Origin: Myrica gale
Lineage: Eukaryota; Streptophyta; Magnoliopsida; Fagales; Myricaceae
Assembly: GCA_963930655.1 (NCBI GenBank)
Contig: OZ005606.1
Span: forward strand, 19,198,001-19,262,000
Direction: 5' to 3'
Length of the DNA stretch: 64,000 nucleotides
The position numbers were made by a program, and so were the translations under genes. The notes beneath the pieces were generated by a model. That model was not told where the DNA came from, did no database searches, and saw only the letters and a program-made list of their open reading frames with translations. This document shows, piece by piece, positions 47,701 through 59,700 of this stretch; within the stretch, counting starts at the first letter, position 1, and each line of letters opens with the position of its first letter.

Positions 47701-50700
47701 TTGATTTCAGTTATTGGTGAGCTATGTTGCACAAGCTCGGGGCGTGCTGTTTCAAAGATTAGGCAAGGAGTTTCCTTTGCCCAGTTGGTGAGGGGTGGCT
47801 CGCTAGCAACGGTAACATGACAAGGCAGGCGACAATTGGCTTCCCTAGGGCGGCGTGTGCAGAGGTTCGCGTAGGTCATGTGAATTCCAATAGTAATGAT
47901 GCATCTGGGGGGCTGCTGTGACGGCTAGGTCAGAAGGGGAGTTATGGGAGCATTTAATGTGTCTGCGTGCTGAGCTGGACAGTCTTATCAAATTTGTAAT
48001 GGAACCCCAGAAGGCTTTGTGTTGATCGGTATGTTGTGCTAATCTCGTTGGCTCGAGTTTTGTTGACTTTGGCCGTCGTGTGGAGAAGGCGTTGGTTCCG
48101 GCACAGGAACCTGTCGAGCATCACCCCGGGCTGTTGGTCATAACGGGCTTACAGGCCTCGCCTGGTGGTGTGGAGAAAGCTTTGGTCCTGGCCCAGGAAC
48201 CAGTTGGGCATCACCCCGAGCTGTCGGCCATACCGGGCTTACAGTCCTTGACTGATGGTGTGGAGAAAGTGTTGGTCCCGGCCCAGGAACTTGTCGGGCA
48301 TCACCCGGGCTGTCGGTCATACCGGGCTTACAGGCCTCTCCTATTGGTGTGGAGAAGGCGTTGGTTTTGGCACAGGAACCTGTCTGGCTGTCGGCTATAC
48401 CGAGCTTACATGCCTTGCCTGCTGGTGTCAAGAAGTCGGTCATCCCAGGCATTTAGGGCAAGATTGGGCTTACTAGGCAAGTTGGGATTACTGGGCACGC
48501 CGGGCATGCAAGTCTTGATTTTTCCCTTGCCTCAGGGCTTACTGGGCACCCTTCCTGCAATTCTAGGCAGGGCCAACCGTTCATTCTGGTCTAGGAATCT
48601 GACGGTCTTCACCTAGATCTGTCGGTCGTACCAGGCATACTAGTCTTGCCTGCTGGTTTGGAGCAGTTGTTGGTTCCAGACCAGGAAACCCTCGGGCTTC
48701 ATCCCGGTCTGTCAGCCATCCCAGATTCTGGTCTTACCTCAGGGCTATCCGGGCACCCTTCCTGCGAGACCAGGCTGTGCCAGTCGGGGGGCCAGTGTCA
48801 AGGAGATGGGCTTACAGGTCATTCTTCTGGAGTTCAGGCTCTCCAGTTTTCCGAACCTGCCGCATCGCTTGGAGGCATGGCGGGTGATGCCTACCACCAG
48901 TTGTCATCGATACCTTCCTCGCCGGCGACTTCCCGGTGGCATTTCCGGCGATGATCCTATGGCCAGCCATCGGAGCATTGTCTGCCGATAAGGATTTTTC
49001 TTCTTTATAGGGGTTTGTTGGCCGGCTACGGTAGCTGGAGCGATCGACTCCTTCCCGGCTACGGTAGCTCTTGATGACAATGAGGGGCCAATGAGAGAGG
49101 AGATGGAGTTGGTTCCTCCGGGCCCTCATTCAGAGAGGCTGAGCTACCTGAGGTGACTGGGCTGTTGGATGGGCCAGTTGCTTTGGCGAAAACAAGCCTG
49201 GTTTGTGTCAAGAGTTAATTTGGGCAATCAGCGGGGAAATCTCTGGAGTGGGTCTTAGATATGGTTTCCTCTGTTGGCCCTTTGATTGGGGTGTCGTGTG
49301 ACGGTCACGAGTAGGAGCTGAGGAATCTTTTTGATGCGTTGGAGAGAGATAGGGTGCAGCTTAGTTCAAAAAAGTCTAGAAATTCTGGGGGCAAGATGCT
49401 TAGGGAGCTGCAGGGTTTGAACTCTTCGGTTAACTATGAAGGGTCTTCCTCGATCGCTCGGAAGACTAAGGACAAAGGGAGGGCATTGTCGTAGGGTGTG
49501 GAATCTTTGGAGAGGTGAGGTCGGGTGTACTGCGACTGTGGTTATATGAGCTTGTGGTTCATATCGGGTGCATTGGACAAATTAAGGAGGTGATTGCTCA
49601 GTTGTTAGGTGGCTATGGACATCTTATGAAGGAGGGGTTGTGGGCGGTGTTGTCTTTGGGCCTTTGTGTTGCTGGGTTCCCTTTTATGGTTTCCCCTTTT
49701 TCTTAGTTTTCTAGTTTGTTTGTGATAAGAGATTTTCGTTATATTCTATTGTACTGTTAATCCCGTTGTTATGTGTTCCTTGTTTTTCTTATCTTTAATA
49801 AAATCGGTTTACTTGGCAAGTCTATGTTGTTTGCTTGAGTGATGCGCAGCAGTCGAAAGGGCTACATTTATTTCATAAGGTTAAGCAGTTATATGCAAAT
49901 TGATTTAACTACCTCTTTGTCTGTTTTTAATACAAAGAATTGTAAATTGAGGCCTGTTTTTCCAGGTACCATGCACATATACTATTCAATCGTCTGTCAG
50001 CACTAAACCCAGTGGAACACGTCCAAATCTGTAACACCTTGTTCAGGTAAAGTGAATATGTACCTTTTGGATTATTTTCATTTGATTCTAAGTTCACTTC
50101 TCTCTCTGTCCTTGTATGTTTATGTTGTTGTGTGCTGACAAGATCTCACAACTGTGTTGCCTTTCAAATGCAATTTAAGAATTCAATCTAGTTTCTTAGG
50201 CACTAATTGGCATTGTTTGTTTGAGTTTGGCCATCATTTACTTTTACATGGGAGTGCATCTATATTGGCATTATTAATAAATCTGTAATGCATATATTCA
50301 GGCTTATCGAAAAATCGATCTCTTCAGCATATGACGTTATTCATCAAGCACATTTCCAAAGCTTTGGGCCTTCTTCAGGGGCCAGCATTGATGCAATGGA
50401 TGAGGCAAATTCATCAGTTCGTGGGTCTTTTATTGATCTTCCTAGTGAGCTATTTCAAATGCTTGCCTGTGCTGGACCTTATCTTTACCGTGATACTTTA
50501 TTGCTTCAGAAGGTGCATTGGTTCTTTCTGATATTCTGGTGACAGTATTTTGCGAATTTTTATTACTCTTTTAGCTCATAGCTATCGTTGTGACTTGTGT
50601 TTCCATGAGTAGGTATGTAGAGTATTAAGAGGCTATTACTTGTCTGCGGTAGAGGTTGTAGGCAATGGTGATGGAGCAATGAACCGTGAATCTTTTATTA

Positions 50701-53700
50701 TTGGGAATCGAGATCCTCATCTACACCTGAAGGAAGCTAGGTCAAGGATAGAGGAAGCATTAGGAAGATGTCTTCTTCCTTCTTTACAGTTGATACCTGC
50801 AAATCCAGCAGTTGGCCAAGAGATTTGGGAAGTTATGAATCTCCTTCCTTATGAGGTTGGCCTTACTTCACCGCTATTTGATCTTTTATTTGAGAATTTT
50901 GTTAGGCATGCTAGACAATGTGGTTAGATGAATCTCCTCTGATAGGTGCGATACCGTTTATATGGTGAATGGGAAAAAGATGATGAGCGGAGTCCTGTGG
51001 TTTTGGCTGCTCGACAAACAGCCAAGGTATAATTGATTATTCATTTGTCTGGGTTCATCTCATGTCTTACAGAGCATGGTGCCTCACAAGTGTCAATATG
51101 TATGCTGTGTTGTGGTACAGTTGGACACTAGAAGAATTTTAAAAAGGCTTGCAAAGGAAAACCTAAAGCAACTGGGTCGGATGGTTGCCAAGCTGGCTCA
51201 TGCCAATCCGATAGCAGTACTTCGAACAATTGTTCATCAGGTAATATTTACCTGGGAGATACCTTTTTTTTTTCTCTTACTGCTCTGTATTTCATATGTG
51301 CAACTTAATGCCCTAAACCTTTGATATGCAGATTGAGGCATACAGGGATATGATCGCTCCTGTAGTAGATGCATTCAAGTATCTGACACAAGTATGGAGT
51401 ATCTTTTGAACTATACCTCGAATTTACCTTGTTTTTCTTATGTGTTTACGCTTTGTGAGACATGTCCTGATCTTCTGCCTTTCCCCTCTCCCCCTCCTTT
51501 TCCTTCTTTCTTCCGCTGTAATAGTCTTTTTCTTTTCTCTCTTTCGTTTGATGTTTGTTTGATTGGGTTGCTTGATTGGGAGTTTAGATTTATACTGGTG
51601 ATTGATTTGTTAATGGCGTTTTTGCGTGAATTCCGAATCGAGTCAAAGGAGTTTCGTGTGACGGCAAGTAATCAGGGATTAGTTACCATATCTGAATGGA
51701 GCTCGAAGCTGTTTAATTCAATTCAGATGGGAAGGTATGGGGCTCTTTGGATGATAAATATGACCGATAAGTTGATGGAGGCTGCTTCTGGAACGGATTT
51801 CGCATTGAAGTTTAATGAAGCCAGAAGGGGTTTTTTGGCTCAGCGACGTTCTAACAACGACGGTAGATACGTTACGATAGTAGAATATGGAGATAGACAG
51901 AGGCAGGGGATGGTTATGGTGCCCGAAGGGAAGCAGGGTTATGGATGGCAGATTCTTAACAACGTCTTCCAAGAGTTGATTTCCCATTTTCGGATTGGAA
52001 TCAATAGAGACATCCATGTTGCGGGTAATCCTCCAGTAAATTCTGGTCAGTCTTTTGCCAATGTCGTTAATCGGAATGGGCAGCAGCTCAGTGCCGTTGG
52101 AGATCAGCGGGATTCCGATGAAGTTTTGAAGAAGAAAGGGAAGGAAGTTATGGGGCATGCAGATTTGGTGGCAATACATACGGGTTTCAAAACTACTCCA
52201 ACTAAGATATACGTTGGAGAATCGTCGAGGGAGAGATTGCTGGCCGATTTTGTGGCGGTTAAAGATTCTGATTTAAGGAAACCACTTTTGTCGCATATGA
52301 GTGTGGAGGATTTTAATATGGGAGATGTGGTGCGGGAGGTTAGAGACTTGCGAAATGAGATCCAAAGGTTGGGCCACTTGCTTAATTTAAAGACTGATGG
52401 GCTTCCTTATAAGTGTCAAGTGTGTGGGTATCATTTGAAGGCCCAAAGGGTGTCGGCATTCAAGGGCCCAAAAGGAATGTTTTCTCTTTTGGATTGCAAG
52501 CTTCCGCAGGATGGGCCTGTGTCTGGATCTGGATTAAGCCATGTTTCAAGTCCGGCGTGTTTGGGCAAGCCCAATCCCATGGAGATCAGCGGTGGGGTAT
52601 CGGATGAGATGCTGGCCGAAGAAGTGCTTAGTGGTGTTGGGTCGGTGGCCGGAATGGGGCCGGGTGGCGAGCTCAGGCCGGCGAACGACATAGATAGTGC
52701 CGATCTTCAAGTCTCGGTCAGGCACGAGATGCTTGTGAGTCATGCGTCGATGGTTACTGAGTCGGGAGGACAGTCGGGAGACACTAAACAGTCTCCCGAG
52801 ATGTCGCCCAACTTTGCTTTGCCTGACCCGACCATTGTGGATGCTCCAGTGACCCGCGTATATGTTCGTAATGGTGGCAAAGATGGGTTGGGTCATGGGG
52901 CTGGTTCGCAGGTGATTTTTTCTCGGCATCAAGAGGTTGTGAAGAGTCGGTGATGGCTGAGAATACAAAGTCGCGTTTGTGTTCTGATTTGGATGGTGGG
53001 AGTGATATGTTAGAATCGCAGAAACTGAAGGGTCAAAATATGGTGGTTGCATCATTTCTGGAGATGCAGAAAGAGGATATTACTCAGAATAAAGCTTTTG
53101 AGGAGACCAATCCTGACTTGGGGATAACTTTGTATGAGGGGGAGGTGGAGTGTGGGGGTGAGGATGATTTTTTGGAAGGAAAAATAGTCAATATGGATGA
53201 TATTCAACCACTCCAGGTTAGTTTTGATGGTTGCTGTGAGAGGGGTGATAATTTTGTTTCTCTTCAGCCTTCTAAGTGGGTTTTGCAGATGGTTTCTACA
53301 GTTCGTCATTTGGTTGGGGTTTCTTGTGAGGGGTATAAGGAGGAGCTGATGCATCTTTTTGAAGCTTTGGAAAGGGATAGGTCTCAAATGAGTAGAAAAT
53401 CACCGGGTAAGTCGGGAGGAAGGATGGTGAGGGAACTTAAAGCATTGGAGTTCAATAGTAATTATGATGGGATTGTTTCTTCTACTAGTAGAGATAGGAG
53501 AGGAGGAAGGGAGTCTTCTAGTTGTCAATGAAGCTACGAATTTTAAGTTGGAATGTTAGGGGGTTAAATGATAGGGGGAAGTGTAGAAGAATTGGTAATT
53601 TAATAAGAGGGTGGAGACCAGATTTAGTGTGTTTGCAGGAGACAAAGCTTGAGGATTTTTCCAGAGCTGTGGTGAGAAGTTTGTGGGGAGGCCAACATGT

Positions 53701-56700
53701 GCGGTGGTGTTTCATTTCAGCGGAGGGCGCTTCAGGTGGTATTATTTTGTTGTGGGATTCACGTGTTTTGGAGCAGTTGGATTCGTGTAATGGTGTTTAT
53801 TCTTTATCGGTCGTGTTTAAAAATATTGCAGATGATCATAAGTGGATTTATTCGGGTGTATACGGTCCTCATGATAATGATTCCCGGAGATTATTATGGG
53901 ATGAGTTGGTGGGAGTATTTTCTTGGTGGAATCTTCCATGGTGTATTAGGGGGGATTTTAATGTCATCAGATTTCCTGGTGAGCGTTCAGGATCATATGG
54001 GAGTGTTCGCGCCATGGATGAATTTTCAGAGTTCATATCTGAAATGGGGTTGATGGATATTCCGTTAGGTGGTGGATCTTTTACTTGGTCTAAAAACAGA
54101 AGAAATCAAACATGGTCTCGGATTGATAGATTTTTATTTAATTCCGAGTGAGAAATGTTGTTTCCAGATATCCTTCAGCGTCGCTTGCCAAGGATTTATT
54201 CTGATCATTTTCCTATTTTGCTGGAGTGTGCTAGAGTGGCTAGTGGTAAGAAACCTTTTCGGTTTGAGAACATGTGGTTGAAGGCGGATGGTTTTGTGGA
54301 GATGGTTGGGGAAAAATGGAGAAGTTATGCTTTTGTAGGCTCGCTGACTTTTGTTCTTAGTCAGAAATTGAAGGCGTTGAAACCCTATTTGAAAGTGTGG
54401 AATTACGAAGTATTTGGGGACATTGGTCGCCGTAAGTCAGCTTTGATGGAAGAGCTTTCGTCCATAGATGGGCAGCAGAAGGGTGAGTCTTTGGATGAGG
54501 ACGACTTGATGCGGAAGCGGGAGGTGTGTAGAAACTTGGATCAGTTGATTGACTTGGAGGAGATTAGTTGGCGACAGAAGTCTCGGGCATTATGGCTTTT
54601 AAGGATGGAGATCGATGTACGAAGTTTTTTCATCGGGTGGCTAATTCTAATCGCAAATTCAATTCCATTTCTCGATTGGAAGTGGATGGGGATGTGGTGG
54701 AGGATCCAGTTGATATTGCTATCCAGATTGTGTCTTTTTATACATCTTTGTATTCTGAACTGTATTCCTGGAGGCCAGCTTTGGAAGGGTTGGAGTTTAG
54801 TTTTATTTCTCGAGAAGACGCGGATGTTCTAGAGAGGAGGTTTGATGAGGAGGAGGTAACTTCAGTGGTTCGATCTTTTAATGGGGATAAAGCTCCGGGG
54901 CCACATGGTTTTTCTTTAGCTTTCTATCAGTCTTGTTGGGAAGTGATTAAGAGTGATGTTCTTCTGGCTTTAAATGAGTTTGCGACTCATGGAAGGTTTG
55001 CTCGTAGTTTCAATGCTACTTTTGTTGTGCTTATTCCCAAAAAACCCGGGGCGGTGGATTTGAAGGATTTTCGTCCTATTAGCCTAGTCGGAGGTGTTTA
55101 TAAAATCCTTGCTAAGGTATTGTTTAATAGATTACGATGTTTTTTTGGATAAGATTATTTCTTCCTCTCAAAATGCATTTGTGAAGGGGCGACAGATTTT
55201 GGATTCAGTGTTGATCGCTAATGAATGTATTGATGCCCGGATGAGACGAAATATTCCAGGTATGCTTTGTAAATTGGATATTCAAAAAGCCTACGATCAT
55301 GTCAATTGGAATTTTTTGATTTATATGTTGAGGAGATGTGGGTTTCGGGAGAAGTGGTGTAGGTGGATTAAGTTTTGTATTTCTACAGTCAAATTTTCTG
55401 TGATTGTCAATGGTTCTCCAGAAGGGTTTTTTGGGAGTTCTCGAGGTCTGCGACAGGGTGATCCTCTTTCTCCTTTACTTTTTGTTATTGTTATGGAAGC
55501 TTTCTCGAGAATGATGTCTCAGTTGTCTGTTAATGGGGGAATTGAAGGTTTTCAGGTTGGAAGTAGGGAGGATTCTCAGCATAGTGTTTCTCATTTGTTA
55601 TTTGCTGATGATACTCTCGTTATGATGGGAACGGATATGAATCAATTTAGACATTTGCGTTGTTTGATTTTGTGTTTTGAGGCTGTTTCGGGGCTCAAAG
55701 TAAATCTTGCCAAATCAGAGGTTATTCCTGTTGGTAAGGTTGATGATGTTTCTGCATTGGCCAGTATTTTGGGTTGTAGAGTGTCTTCATTGCCTATGAT
55801 TTATCTGGGTTTGCCATTGGGTTCTCCTTATAAGAGTCTTCGGGTTGGGGATGATATATTGGAATGGATGGCGCGAAAGTTGGCAGTTTGGAAGAGGATG
55901 TATTTATCGAAGGGAGGTAGACTTACTCTGATTAAATCTACTCTCTCTAGTCTTCCTACCTATTTCTTGTCTCTTTTTCCTCTGCCAGTTTCAGTTTCTA
56001 AAAAATTGGAGAAATTGCAAAGGGATTTCCTATGGGGTAGTGACGAGAATGCGCATAAATTTCATTTATTGAAGTGGGAGCAAGTGTGTTCTCCATTGGA
56101 TAATGGTGGTTTGGGTTTTCGACGTTCGTTGATTTTCAATCAAGCTTTGTTGGGTAAGTGGTTGTGGAGGTTTACTATTGAAAGAGATAGTTTTTGGAGG
56201 AAGATCATTGAGGCCAAATATGGAGTCGAGGAAGATGGCTGGTGTACGAGAAATGTGAGGGGTCCGTATAGCGTTAGTCTATGGAAACATATTAGTAATG
56301 GATGGAATGTTTTTCATAGTCATATTCGTTATGTTGTGGGATCAGGTCAGCGTGTTAGTTTCTGGCATGACAGATGGTGTGGTGATAGTCCACTTTGTTA
56401 CTCTTTTCCCGATGTTTTCTCTTTGGTTCGAGATCCGTTTGTTCGTGTTGCTGATTATTTAGAGGTTGGGGTTGCCAATATTGTATGGAATATTCAATTT
56501 ACTAGAAGTCCTAATGATTGGGAATTACCGGAGTTCATGTCATTTTTCAGCACTCTTTACGCTCATGTTATTATGCGAGGTGGTTCTGATAAGGTGGTTT
56601 GGGTGGGAGCTAAAGATGGTAGATTCACAGTTAAATCTTTCTATAACTCTCTCAGTGGGGATAGTTTGAGTTTGATTCCGTGGCGTGAGGTGTGGAGGAG

Positions 56701-59700
56701 TAGTCCCTATGAGAGTTGCTTTCTTTGTGTGGGAAGTGTTGCATGGAAAGATTTTGACCATTGATAATTTGAGAAGAAGGGGACTATGTGTGATTGATTG
56801 GTGTTATTTGTGCAAAGGTGATGCTGAATCTGTTGATCATTTGTTGCTTCATTGTTCGGTGGCATCTGACTTGTGGAACTTTGTATTTCGTATGGTTCAG
56901 TTAAGTTGGGTTATGCCGGCTACAATTGTGGGAGTTTTACAATGTTGGAAAAAGAAATTTAAAGACCCTTTGGCGAAGGTAATTTGGAAGATGATTCCGT
57001 CATGTTTGTGGTGGTGTTTGTGGCAGGAAAGGAATACATGATGCTTTCAGAATTCTGCCCATTCTTCGGCTCAGTTGCAGGAGACTTTTCTTTTATCTCT
57101 TTACTGTTGGGTTATTGCTGTCATGGGAGGGGCTTTTGTGGATTATTTTGATTTTGTTAGCTTTTTCATTTGTATGTTCTGAGTGAGTTTAGTACAATCT
57201 TTGTACTGCTCTCTCTCTTTTTCTTTTCTTTTTATTAATATATGAGTTATTTATCAAACAAAAAAGTTTATACAGTACAACCAGATATGTAGACCAGAGT
57301 CATCTAGCATGGTTTTAAATTCATGATACAATTAATACTGAAGAGCATATACTGTAGGTGAAATGACGAGATACTGAAAGGTTGACTATTGTAGTTCCGA
57401 TTTTAGATTTGAATTATGATTGAGAGACTTCTTCAAATAGAAAATTCCAGACTGGTTAAATTTTTAGTTTTTGCATCTTTTGGGCCTCAAATTTAGACTC
57501 TGTAGTTGTAGCAGTGTCAAATCATAAGCCAAGGGATACAGCCTATCTTTACATAGGAAGTGTATATCCAAGAATATATGACACAGACGAAAGAAATTGT
57601 ACGATGAGGAACGGCGTAGAAAGGAACTACATTAAGCTAAACCAAATGATGACAACAAAACAAATAGTTTAATGGAACCCCCCCCCCCCCCCCCAAGCTT
57701 ACAATGACAGACTATGCTGCCTGCGTAGAAGTATCCCTTTTTCTTTGGTCAATAACTATTAAGTACAGAAAAAAGTAGTTTTTTCCCAGTTTCTTTTGTG
57801 GATCCTGATCAAGTGTTTACTTCTCTGCCCAGCTTGAGTATGATGTTTTGGAATATGTTGTGGTTGAACGTTTGGCACAAGGTGGGCGTGATAAGCTTAA
57901 AGAAGATGGCCTTAATTTGTCAGATTGGCTTCAATCGTTGGCTTCATTTTGGGGTCACCTGTATGTATCAATCTTTCTTGTTTCTTCCCCCAAACACCCC
58001 CCTCTTTTTTTTCCTGCAAGTCTCGTATGTTTTCTATTCAATGTTGTATGTGTGTTAACTTTTAGTACTTCCATAGATGGTTAAGAGGTCTCTATCTGAA
58101 TCTTAAATTTCTTGTTTGCATAGTGTTAACCCATCTTAGAATGTGTATGTTTATATGTTGTACATTTGTTTCGTTTAACCCATCCAGTGATGTTTGGTCA
58201 TCTATTTTTTAAAGTTAGATATGACTTGCGTTAGAATCGTTACTGAACATCTGCCCCACACTATAGAATTTAAATATATCCTGGGATGCTTTACTTTTAG
58301 TTTCCGGGTTGCAGATTAACCTCAGCAAAAGCAGGATGACTGGAGGGGAGGTTGTGACATTGCAAAAATATTCTGTGTCTCCTACTTGCGAGGTCAGAAC
58401 AGTTCCGACAATCTGGCTTGCCGATGGACAGGCATACTTGGAGAACTTTATGAGATATGTTAGCAGATATTGGGTGACTGATAGTGAGAATGTAACAAAG
58501 AATACTGTTTAACAGGGGAGAGTTGGTCATTGGACATTGATTGGTCTTCATTATTTTAGCTTTTTCAAACTACAGTATATGGGAAATTGGGAACTGAGAA
58601 TGTCACTTGTTAAATTGTCCAAAAGGGATTTAAAGATGCATCAACACTTCTGTGTAGATAGAGAGCACTTTGTTTGAATCAAAAGCAAGCTGTCTGCTGG
58701 GATTACACCCTTCGGTCCTTCTCATACAACTTTAGAAAGTTGGCATCGTTTGCAATGATCGTTAGCTTATAAGAATTAGTGGAGGAGATTGTCAGGTTAT
58801 GAAGGAAAGAACTCCGGGTATCCATGTCATCTTTGTACTTAATGGTGTTCGGAGGTGTATACATAATAATTGCAATAGTTTTGCGGGCTGGTGAAGCTGA
58901 TGGTTGGAAGATTAGATTTGGGTTTGAATTTCTCGAAGAACTTGGGGCTTGGTATGACCTAAAGAAGGATACTGTGATATGCTGACTGTGGAGCTCTGGA
59001 AAATGTTCTTTTGTTTTCATGGCTTCTAGATAGTAGTAATGATGGGTTTTGTTTTTGATTGGCCTCGTGGAAAGCATGTCCTAGGTGGTGGCTGAAGATT
59101 AGATGCCAATTGGTTCTATTGGCGGAAGATCTTAATCGAAATTCTTTCATCTTTTGCTCCTTCCGGTTTCCGATTGCTTGTTTCCTCTCATGGTGCTGAT
59201 GGCTGACTCCGCACAAGATAACTTTTGGTTTTACCTGCGGTTCTGAGTCTTTTTTCCATAGACGAGCAATGCATACTTGGGACCTTTCTTCATAAAAGTG
59301 AGCCCTGTAATCCACTGGATACTTTGTGTTGATTGTATCTTCATTAAATGGTTTTGAAGATGGTTCTATGTTATAGCCAAGGATGTCCTTTGTTCTTCGT
59401 AATCGGGTAGTCCGTTCATTGTGCATGTTCCTGTGTTTTGATAAAAAGAGATGAAGGAAATTGCTTCTCCTTAATATGTGCAATCTAGAACATAAAAAGT
59501 GCCACTATCTACTGAAGTAAATCTCACCATCTATGAAGGCAAGAACTGGAAGTTTGAGGGCTGCATTGTTCTAATAAAGCTTCATCAGTCAAAGCACTCA
59601 AGGATTGTGGGTCTACTGTACAATGAAGTTGATCTTTACCAATACAGACTTGAGAAGTTCTGTTTCCTTTGTCTCCCCCACCCCCCTTTTTCTTTCTTTC

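Larger units (their letters stand above)
51430..57262 (+). mobile_element. LINE-6, near full-length L1-type retrotransposon in THO2 intron 18
   Basis: About 5.8 kb with leader, ORF1 region (51613-53531), ORF2 (53528-57181), the 3' motif TTTGTACTGCTC (57200) and an A-rich end near 57265. It is the only copy here with a complete set of domains. The left end is uncertain, within roughly 100 bp of the exon 18 donor, and I found no convincing target duplication. ORF2 carries two nonsense and three frameshift mutations, so it cannot move by itself. Confidence 0.88.

Noticed and set aside
49515..49706. 63-codon open frame after ORF1 in ORF1-only copy 2
   Set aside because: Lies in the 3' region, not shared with the other copies; probably not a protein.
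57678..57694. Run of 17 C residues
   Set aside because: Notable but a simple homopolymer, and such runs are prone to sequencing or assembly error.
58959..59483. 174-codon open frame on the minus strand in THO2 intron 19
   Set aside because: No domain, biased composition and no splice or promoter support; probably chance.
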